Below, piece after piece: positions 1 to 4,580 of a stretch of 5,233 nt of DNA. The translations under genes and the position numbers were made by a program. The stretch is from the NCBI GenBank assembly GCA_017935825.1, contig JAGBGW010000043.1:1-5233 (forward strand). The letters run 5' to 3'. The DNA comes from Clostridia bacterium (lineage in GTDB: Bacteria > Bacillota > Clostridia > Christensenellales > Maliibacteriaceae). Below the pieces are notes generated by a model that saw only the letters and a list, made by a program, of their open reading frames with translations, had not been told where the DNA came from and searched no databases. The stretch's first letter is position 1; the number at the start of each line of letters is the position of its first letter.

Positions 1-939
1 CTGATCCCTGCGCTGATTCGTTTGAAGGCAGGGCAGACCGAGCGCGATGACGGTCCCGAATCCCACCTTTCCAAAACCGGCACCCCCACCATGGGCGGCA
101 TCATGATGCTGGCAGCGATTCTGATTACCTGCATCGTATTGACTGCAGGCAATGCGGAGTTTGTCATCACCGCCTTGCTTGTGACCTTTGCCTACGGTTT
201 GATCGGCTTCCTGGACGACTATATTAAGGTGGTCAAAAAGCGCTCCCTGGGGCTTCGCGCCATGCAGAAGATCGTGGCACAGGTGGGCTTTGCGGTCGTC
301 CTGGCGATCTATGCATACAAAAGCCCCCTGATCGGCTCCGAGCTTTACGTTCCTTTCTTGAAGGACTACGTTGACTTTGGCTGGTTCTACATTCCGCTGG
401 TGGTCTTTGCGGTGCTTGCAACCACCAACTCTGTGAACCTGACCGACGGTCTTGACGGATTGGCCTCCGGCGTTACCGTAGTCGTCATGGCTGTGGTTGG
501 TCTGCTGATCAACTTCACCGTGCTCACCCTTGCTGAGGCAGGCAGCTCCATGCAGCTGACGGAAAACCTTCGCAATCTCATGATGTTCTCCGCCACGGTC
601 GTGGGTGCATGCATCGGCTTCCTTTATTACAACCACTATCCTGCAAAGGTGTTCATGGGCGATACGGGCTCCATGGCACTGGGTGCAGCATTTGTGGTGG
701 CAACGGTGTTGAGCAAGACCCTTCTGATCGTCCCGATCGTGGGTTTCATGTTCATGGTATCCAGCATTTCCGATATCATTCAGGTGGCAAGCTACAAGCT
801 GCGCAACAAAAAGCGCGTGTTCCTGATGGCGCCCCTGCACCATCATTTTGAAAAGAAGGGCTACAGCGAAGTGCAGATCGTCACCGCCTACGTGCTGATC
901 ACCATCGCACTTGGCGCTCTGTGTTTTGTTATCGTATAA
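1..939 (+). CDS. mraY: Phospho-N-acetylmuramoyl-pentapeptide-transferase MraY (5' partial)
   Basis: MraY is an integral membrane enzyme that transfers phospho-MurNAc-pentapeptide from UDP to undecaprenyl phosphate, making lipid I, the first membrane step of peptidoglycan synthesis. The reading frame is open from base 1, so the gene starts upstream. 312 codons are visible. By comparison with MraY proteins of about 320-335 residues, roughly 20-30 N-terminal residues including the first membrane segment are missing. The TTG at base 22 lies inside the conserved N-terminal region and is not the start. Family hallmarks, numbered from the first codon, are GTPTMGG at 27-33, the LDDY aspartate pair at 72-73, NSVNLTDGLDG at 143-153, the MGDTGS segment around 219-224 and the PLHHHFEKKG histidine triad at 278-287. 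Hydrophobic segments fill the stretches between these, as expected for this ten-helix family. The gene ends 18 bp before murD, in the usual dcw order. Identification is secure. Confidence 0.97.
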   Translation: MIPALIRLKAGQTERDDGPESHLSKTGTPTMGGIMMLAAILITCIVLTAGNAEFVITALLVTFAYGLIGFLDDYIKVVKKRSLGLRAMQKIVAQVGFAVVLAIYAYKSPLIGSELYVPFLKDYVDFGWFYIPLVVFAVLATTNSVNLTDGLDGLASGVTVVVMAVVGLLINFTVLTLAEAGSSMQLTENLRNLMMFSATVVGACIGFLYYNHYPAKVFMGDTGSMALGAAFVVATVLSKTLLIVPIVGFMFMVSSISDIIQVASYKLRNKKRVFLMAPLHHHFEKKGYSEVQIVTAYVLITIALGALCFVIV

Positions 940-942
940 GAA

Positions 943-948
943 GCGAGG
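943..948 (+). promoter_or_regulatory. Weak ribosome binding site of murD
   Basis: GCGAGG lies 9 nt before the ATG at 958. It is a poor match to AGGAGG compared with the sites of ftsQ and ftsA. The spacer between it and the start codon consists of the TTTACAATT part of the repeated element, so the element occupies the whole initiation region. The start is supported by this site and by the normal N-terminus of the protein. Confidence 0.55.
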
Positions 949-958
949 TTTACAATTA
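946..958 (+). repeat. 13-bp element AGGTTTACAATTA, copy 1 (mraY-murD junction)
   Basis: This is an exact copy of the 13-mer also found at 2328-2340 and 4389-4401, and inverted at 4409-4421. It begins 6 bp after the mraY stop codon. Its first bases form part of the murD Shine-Dalgarno region and its last A is the first base of the murD ATG. A protein or RNA binding here would be placed to affect murD translation or transcription through the junction. The function is unknown. Confidence 0.8.
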
Positions 959-2328
959 TGGATTACGCATACGGCAAAAAAGCACTTGTCATCGGCATGG
1001 CGCGCAGCGGCGCGGCACTTGCAAGTGTACTGGTTGAAAACGGCGCAGAAGTTACCGCCTACGATGCCAAGACGGGGGAGGCCATGGAGCCCATCAAAGC
1101 GCTGCTTGGCGATACCGTCACCTGGGCACTGGGCGGCGATGCAGTGAAGCTTGTGGAAGAAAACGACCTGATCTTCATCAGCCCCGGTGTGCCGATCCAT
1201 ATCGCACCCCTGGTTCGCGCCCGTGAACTGGGCAAGCCCGTCATCGGCGAGGTGGAGTACGCTTCCGTTGTCAACCACGCACCCATGGCGGCGATCACAG
1301 GCACCAACGGCAAGACCACTACCACGGCTCTGCTGGGTGAAATTATGGAAAATACCGGCCGTCAGACCTATGTCGTGGGCAACATCGGCATTCCCTTCAT
1401 CAGCATTGCAAAGAAGACGAAGGAAGAAGATGTGGTCGTGGCAGAGATCTCCAGTTTCCAGATGGAGACCGCAGATACCTTCCGTCCCCGTGCAGCAGCC
1501 GTGCTGAACATCAGCGAGGACCATTTGAACCGCCATGGAACCATGGAGGTTTACATTGACTGCAAGGCACGCATTTTCCACGAAATGCGTGGTGACGATA
1601 CCGTGGTGCTCAACCGCGACGAGCCCATGACTTACGCACTGCGCGACCGTGTCCGGTGCCGCGTGGCTTACTTCAGCCGTCTGCAGCAGGTTGACAATGG
1701 CGCATGCGTCATCGACGGCAGAATCGTGCTGATGCATGACGGTGAGGCAGTAGACCTGATCGATGCAAAAGACCTGAAGATCCCCGGTTCCCACAACCTT
1801 GAAAATGCACTGGCAGCAGCGGCACTTGCCGATGCCATGGGCGCATCCGTGGAAGCCATCCGCCTGGGTCTTCTGGGCTTCGGCGGTGTGGAACATCGCA
1901 TCGAGCCTGCATCCGTGGCACGCGGTGTCCGCTACATCAACGACTCCAAGGGCACCAACTGCGATGCAACGCTGCGCGCAATGCACGCAATGGATCGCGG
2001 TACCATCCTTCTGCTTGGCGGTTACGATAAGGGCTCCGACTACCTGCCTGTCTTCCGCGATATGCCCGACACCATCCGTGCTGTTGTCGCTTTGGGCGAC
2101 ACCCGTGCCCGCGTGGTTGACAATGCAAAGCAGTGCGGCTACGAGAACATTCACGTATCCGATGGTACCTTTGAAGATGCCGTCCGCATGGCATTTGACC
2201 TTGCCAAGGAGGGGGAGAACGTGCTTCTTTCTCCTGCATCCGCAAGCTTTGACATGTTCTCTGACTACGAGCAGCGCGGTCGTGTCTTCAAGGACATTGC
2301 GGCAAAGATCGCAGAGGAAAACAACTAA
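958..2328 (+). CDS. murD: UDP-N-acetylmuramoyl-L-alanine--D-glutamate ligase MurD
   Basis: MurD is the cytoplasmic Mur ligase that uses ATP to add D-glutamate to UDP-MurNAc-L-alanine. The 456-residue product has the usual family length and three-domain layout. An N-terminal Rossmann-like UDP-binding domain starts with LVIGMARSG (10-18). The central ATPase domain carries the P-loop TGTNGKTTTT (114-123), EISSFQME (163-170) and NISEDHLNRHG (184-194), followed by CKARIF, whose Lys203 fits the carbamylated lysine of Mur ligases. HNLENALAA (279-287) and VEHRIE (311-316) lead into the C-terminal domain, with NDSKGTN (328-334), LLLGGYDKG (351-359) and SPASASFDMF (425-434), typical of the D-Glu-adding enzyme. 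All key residues I can place are present. The ATG at 958 gives a normal N-terminus. The gene sits between mraY and ftsW as in many dcw clusters, probably in one transcript. Confidence 0.97.
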   Translation: MDYAYGKKALVIGMARSGAALASVLVENGAEVTAYDAKTGEAMEPIKALLGDTVTWALGGDAVKLVEENDLIFISPGVPIHIAPLVRARELGKPVIGEVEYASVVNHAPMAAITGTNGKTTTTALLGEIMENTGRQTYVVGNIGIPFISIAKKTKEEDVVVAEISSFQMETADTFRPRAAAVLNISEDHLNRHGTMEVYIDCKARIFHEMRGDDTVVLNRDEPMTYALRDRVRCRVAYFSRLQQVDNGACVIDGRIVLMHDGEAVDLIDAKDLKIPGSHNLENALAAAALADAMGASVEAIRLGLLGFGGVEHRIEPASVARGVRYINDSKGTNCDATLRAMHAMDRGTILLLGGYDKGSDYLPVFRDMPDTIRAVVALGDTRARVVDNAKQCGYENIHVSDGTFEDAVRMAFDLAKEGENVLLSPASASFDMFSDYEQRGRVFKDIAAKIAEENN

Positions 2329-2340
2329 GGTTTACAATTA
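2328..2340 (+). repeat. 13-bp element AGGTTTACAATTA, copy 2 (after murD stop)
   Basis: This copy is identical to copy 1. Its first A is the last base of the murD TAA stop, so the element follows the gene directly. It lies in the 55-bp murD-ftsW gap, well upstream of the ftsW ribosome binding site. I see no good hairpin or promoter in the rest of that gap; a run of six T at 2352-2357 has no GC-rich stem in front of it. Confidence 0.8.
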
Positions 2341-2369
2341 ACCGTGCAGGATTTTTTGCAGAACTTACG

Positions 2370-2375
2370 AAAGGA
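2370..2375 (+). promoter_or_regulatory. Ribosome binding site of ftsW
   Basis: AAAGGA lies 8 nt before the ATG at 2384. Two other ATG triplets, at 2376 and 2379, are closer to it but are in other frames and do not open the ftsW frame. This site therefore supports 2384 as the start. Confidence 0.7.
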
Positions 2376-2383
2376 ATGATGCT

Positions 2384-3583
2384 ATGCGTAAAGTATGGCG
2401 TGCTGTTGCCGCCTCCTTCCGCCGTGCAGGCAGGGCGGGGGCGTCCTATGCCGAACATAAGCCTGATTTTTGGATCATTCTTTTGACGATGGTTCTTGTG
2501 GTGATCGGTCTTGTGATGGTTTACGATTCCAGCTACTACATCGCCCAGCAGTCTTCCGCTTACGATCATGACGGCGCCTTCTTTTTAAAGAACCAGCTGC
2601 AGGGTCTTTTGGCAGGTCTGATCGCTATGTTTATGACCGCACGCATCTGGAAGTTGCCCGGAAAGTTCAAAGTGGATTACCACATCTGGGATGCACTTGT
2701 GCCGTTTTTGCTGCTGATCTCGCTTGTACTGATGCTGCTTGTCTGGGTACCCGGCGTGGGCAGATCGGTCAACGGTGCACAGCGCTGGATCCGCTTTGGT
2801 CCCATCGATCTGCAGCCTTCGGAGCCTGCAAAGTTTGCAGTGATCGTGTACATTGCAAAGATCTTCTCCGATCGTGAGCATCAGATGGATAAATTCTGGC
2901 GCACGGTATTTCCCACCACACTGGTCACAGGTATTTTCTGTGTGATGCTGTTTGTTCAGCCCAATATCAGCATGCTGATGACTTATATTATGATATTGGC
3001 GATCATGCTGTGGGCGGCAGGGGGCAGATGGGCACACCTTGGTATACTGTTTGTGCTGGGCTGTATCGCGCTTTATGTGGCTTATCTGCTCAAACCCCAT
3101 GCCTTTGAACGACTGACCATCTTTTTAAAGCCCTGGAGCGACCCTCTGGGTGCCGGTTATCAGGTGCTGCAGTCGCTTTACGCTGTGGCAAACGGCGGCT
3201 TTTTCGGTGCAGGCATCGGCAACAGCATTCAAAAGTATCTGTATCTGCCCTTCCGTGAGTCGGACTATATCTTCGCTATTTTTGCAGACGAATTCGGCTT
3301 TGTGGGCTGCATCGTATTGTTTGCACTGTACTGGCTGCTGATCTGGCGCTGCCTTGTGATCGCCATACAGGCACCCGATCGTTTCGGTCAGATGCTGGCG
3401 ATGGGCATCACCACCATGCTTGCGGTGCAGGTACTGCTCAACGTGGCGATCGTCCTTGGTTGGATGCCGCCCACGGGTCTTCCGCTGCCCTTTATCAGCG
3501 CAGGCGGTACTTCGCTTGCACTGTTCCTTGCGGAGATCGGCGTGATGCTGAACATTTCCCGCGTGGCGCGGATACATAAATAG
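2384..3583 (+). CDS. ftsW: SEDS-family septal peptidoglycan glycosyltransferase FtsW
   Basis: FtsW polymerises lipid II into glycan strands at the division septum, working with a class B penicillin-binding protein. The 399-residue product begins with an Arg/Lys-rich cytoplasmic tail (about 1-27) and is then a multi-span membrane protein, as expected for SEDS proteins. Recognisable motifs are VNGAQRWIRFG (129-139) followed by QPSEPAK (144-150), the loop GAGYQVLQSLYAVANGGFFG (256-275), SDYIFAIFADEFGFVG (293-308) and PPTGLPLPFISAGGTS (362-377). Asp294 aligns by motif with the catalytic aspartate of RodA/FtsW. The second motif is usually QPSEF-A-K; here Pro replaces Phe. The relatives RodA and SpoVE share these motifs. 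The position between murD and ftsQ favours FtsW, although SpoVE often occupies this position in spore-forming Firmicutes. Confidence 0.92.
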   Translation: MRKVWRAVAASFRRAGRAGASYAEHKPDFWIILLTMVLVVIGLVMVYDSSYYIAQQSSAYDHDGAFFLKNQLQGLLAGLIAMFMTARIWKLPGKFKVDYHIWDALVPFLLLISLVLMLLVWVPGVGRSVNGAQRWIRFGPIDLQPSEPAKFAVIVYIAKIFSDREHQMDKFWRTVFPTTLVTGIFCVMLFVQPNISMLMTYIMILAIMLWAAGGRWAHLGILFVLGCIALYVAYLLKPHAFERLTIFLKPWSDPLGAGYQVLQSLYAVANGGFFGAGIGNSIQKYLYLPFRESDYIFAIFADEFGFVGCIVLFALYWLLIWRCLVIAIQAPDRFGQMLAMGITTMLAVQVLLNVAIVLGWMPPTGLPLPFISAGGTSLALFLAEIGVMLNISRVARIHK

Positions 3584-3590
3584 AAGGAGG
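3583..3590 (+). promoter_or_regulatory. Ribosome binding site of ftsQ
   Basis: GAAGGAGG starts at the last base of the ftsW TAG stop. It is the strongest Shine-Dalgarno site in the four-gene set. It lies 7 nt before the ATG at 3598 but only 4 nt before the in-frame TTG at 3595, so it favours the ATG. Confidence 0.8.
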
Positions 3591-3597
3591 CATCTTG

Positions 3598-4356
3598 ATG
3601 GCTGCCAAAAAAGTGGATATCAAGCGCGCCTTGAAAGTCAACCGTGTGCTTTGGAATCTGTTCTATATCCTGCTGGTGGTAACAGTGGCGGTGCTGTGTT
3701 TTTTGTATGTCTTTCTTGTGCGGGACATCACCATTATCGGCAACAGTCGCTTTACCGCTGACGATCTGATTCGTTTGACAGGACTTGCTTATAAAGAGAG
3801 CATGCTGCTGGTGGATAAAGATCAAATCACCGAAAACCTGCAAAGCAATCCTTTCATCGTAGTGGAGGATATTACAAGGCGCTGGCCCTGCAGCGTACAG
3901 ATCACCGTGCGGGAGCGAAATGCTGTGGCACTTAGTGAGCACCTTGGCACTTATGTACTGTTGGATGCAGAAGGCATCGTACTCAACTGTGATGCGCAGG
4001 TGCTGCGCGATCAGCTGTGCCACGTGACGGGCTGGACGGTGGAATCCTGTACTGCGGGACAGTTGCTTGGAACAGCATCCGGTTCCCATCTGGCGGCTTA
4101 CAGCGCCGTGGCAACGCAGCTTGAGCGATTTAATCTGTACTATCAGGTGCGCACCATTGATGTGACGGATGTGTTGCATATTACATTGACCATGCGCGAC
4201 GGTATGCTGGTACGCCTCGGTGATGCGCAGGACATGACTATGAAGATGACCTGGCTTTCCCAAATGTTGACGGAACTGCCTGCAGACGGTTACAGTGGGG
4301 GAACGCTGGATCTGTCCAGCGGCAACAGCGCTGCATATCGTCCGGAACAAGAATGA
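3598..4356 (+). CDS. ftsQ: Cell division protein FtsQ/DivIB (POTRA domain)
   Basis: FtsQ/DivIB is a bitopic membrane protein of the divisome. With FtsL and FtsB/DivIC it recruits and regulates the FtsW-PBP septal synthase. The 252-residue product has a short basic cytoplasmic N-terminus (1-17), one transmembrane helix (about 18-41) and an extracytoplasmic region opening with a POTRA domain (about 42-110: VRDITIIGNSRFTADDLIRL through ITVRERNAVA). A beta-rich domain follows to about residue 210, then a Ser/Gly-rich tail. I chose ATG 3598 over TTG 3595 for its better spacing to the ribosome binding site; the difference is one Met. Four cysteines (98, 131, 141, 151) lie on the predicted outer side. 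It follows ftsW after 14 bp and is probably translated from the same mRNA. Primary sequence in this family is poorly conserved, so the call rests on topology, the POTRA pattern and context. Confidence 0.9.
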   Translation: MAAKKVDIKRALKVNRVLWNLFYILLVVTVAVLCFLYVFLVRDITIIGNSRFTADDLIRLTGLAYKESMLLVDKDQITENLQSNPFIVVEDITRRWPCSVQITVRERNAVALSEHLGTYVLLDAEGIVLNCDAQVLRDQLCHVTGWTVESCTAGQLLGTASGSHLAAYSAVATQLERFNLYYQVRTIDVTDVLHITLTMRDGMLVRLGDAQDMTMKMTWLSQMLTELPADGYSGGTLDLSSGNSAAYRPEQE

Positions 4357-4369
4357 GTTTACAATAATA
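4357..4369 (+). repeat. Degenerate element GTTTACAATAATA (after ftsQ stop)
   Basis: The first nine bases, GTTTACAAT, match the core of the 13-bp element; the end diverges. As with murD, the copy begins immediately after a stop codon (ftsQ TGA at 4354-4356). It lies 30-odd bp upstream of the exact copy in the dyad. Confidence 0.6.
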
Positions 4370-4388
4370 AAAATCGAGAAAATGTTTT

Positions 4389-4401
4389 AGGTTTACAATT
4401 A
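4389..4401 (+). repeat. 13-bp element AGGTTTACAATTA, copy 3 (left arm of dyad)
   Basis: This is an exact copy of the elements at 946-958 and 2328-2340, here forming most of the left arm of the dyad after ftsQ. Confidence 0.8.
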
Positions 4402-4408
4402 AGAAAAA

Positions 4409-4421
4409 TAATTGTAAACCT
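4409..4421 (-). repeat. 13-bp element AGGTTTACAATTA, copy 4 (inverted, right arm of dyad)
   Basis: TAATTGTAAACCT is the exact reverse complement of the element. This is the only inverted copy in the window. With copy 3 it makes a dyad whose two TTTACA half-sites face each other. Confidence 0.8.
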
Positions 4422-4450
4422 AAATTTTTTCAAAAAATAATGTGATTTTG

Positions 4451-4459
4451 GGTTTACAA
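4451..4459 (+). repeat. Partial element GGTTTACAA upstream of the ftsA promoter
   Basis: Nine bases match the element core exactly. It ends 13 bp before the -35 hexamer of the predicted ftsA promoter, and its TTTACA lies 20 bp (about two helical turns) from the TTTACA that serves as that -35. A small palindrome, CAAATTTG (4462-4469), lies between them. Confidence 0.5.
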
Positions 4460-4472
4460 GGCAAATTTGTGT

Positions 4473-4501
4473 TTTACATTGGCATGAATCTTTGCTATGA
4501 T
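4473..4501 (+). promoter_or_regulatory. Predicted sigma-A-type promoter of ftsA (extended -10)
   Basis: The -35 is TTTACA (4473-4478) and the -10 is TATGAT (4496-4501), separated by exactly 17 bp. A TGC just before the -10 (4493-4495) supplies the extended -10 TGN motif. Each hexamer differs from consensus by one base (TTGACA, TATAAT). The surrounding DNA is AT-rich. Transcription would begin near 4508, giving a leader of about 73 nt before ftsA. The -35 lies inside GTTTTACATT, a variant of the repeated element, so a factor bound to that sequence would cover the promoter. The promoter implies that ftsA, and probably genes after it, can be expressed separately from mraY-ftsQ. Confidence 0.75.
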
Positions 4502-4507
4502 AAATGT

Positions 4508-4523
4508 GGTACAAAAGCGTACC
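4508..4523 (+). promoter_or_regulatory. 5'-terminal hairpin in the ftsA leader
   Basis: GGTAC (4508-4512) pairs with GTACC (4519-4523) around a 6-nt loop. With transcription starting near 4508 the stem would sit at the very 5' end of the mRNA, a position that often slows 5'-end decay. The start point is predicted, not measured. Confidence 0.45.
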
Positions 4524-4526
4524 GGT

Positions 4527-4556
4527 TATTTGCCGACCCTGTTTGTACGGCAAATA
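4527..4556 (+). promoter_or_regulatory. Second hairpin in the ftsA leader
   Basis: TATTTGCCG (4527-4535) is perfectly complementary to CGGCAAATA (4548-4556), giving a 9-bp stem with a 12-nt loop. No T-run follows, so it is not a terminator. It ends 9 nt before the ftsA ribosome binding site and leaves that site free. I recognise no riboswitch class. Confidence 0.55.
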
Positions 4557-4565
4557 CAACCCAAG

Positions 4566-4574
4566 GGAAAGGAG
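4566..4574 (+). promoter_or_regulatory. Ribosome binding site of ftsA
   Basis: GGAAAGGAG lies 6 nt before the ATG at 4581. An ATG at 4576 is nearer but out of frame, so the site supports 4581. Confidence 0.75.
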
Positions 4575-4580
4575 CATGCG

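Larger units (their letters stand above)
4386..4430 (+). terminator. 16-bp perfect dyad followed by T6: probable terminator after ftsQ, possibly also an operator
   Basis: The arms 4386-4401 (TTTAGGTTTACAATTA) and 4409-4424 are perfect reverse complements around a 7-nt A-rich loop (4402-4408). Six T follow directly at 4425-4430, as in an intrinsic terminator on the + strand. The stem has only three G-C pairs, so it is weaker than usual despite its length. No T-run follows it on the other strand. Each arm contains a full copy of the 13-bp element, so the same DNA could also be a protein-binding palindrome. Position between ftsQ and the ftsA promoter fits the end of a mraY-ftsQ transcript. Confidence 0.6.

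Noticed and set aside
22..24. TTG as the mraY start codon
   Set aside because: The frame is open to base 1 and residues before it (LIPALIR) match the conserved MraY N-terminal region, so this codon is an internal Leu.
1546..1558. AGGTTTACATT inside murD, similar to the repeated element
   Set aside because: It encodes the Glu-Val-Tyr-Ile stretch of a conserved region and lacks one base of the core; most likely coincidence.
2117..2145. TTGACA with TACGAG 17 bp downstream, inside murD
   Set aside because: The -35 is perfect but the -10 matches only three of six positions, and it lies in coding DNA with no gene start nearby.
1799..2341. 180-codon + strand open frame inside murD in another frame
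   Set aside because: MurD is intact through this stretch; the alternative product has a low-complexity Trp/Pro/Ser/Thr-rich composition typical of an off-frame reading.
2329..2383. Possible terminator or promoter in the murD-ftsW gap (T6 run at 2352-2357)
   Set aside because: No stable stem precedes the T-run, and no -10 lies at the right distance from the TTTACA of the element.
2518..2528. GGTTTACGATT inside ftsW, one mismatch from the element
   Set aside because: It encodes Val-Tyr-Asp at a conserved place in the first membrane segment; explained by coding.
2585..3577. Two minus-strand open frames opposite ftsW (2585-3100 and 3125-3577)
   Set aside because: They are composition shadows of the ftsW reading frame, with no ribosome binding site or protein-like pattern.
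3388..4350. Long open frame (320 codons) on the minus strand over ftsQ and the end of ftsW
   Set aside because: It lies opposite well-supported genes, lacks recognisable domains and is rich in His, Gln and Cys codons typical of antisense shadows.
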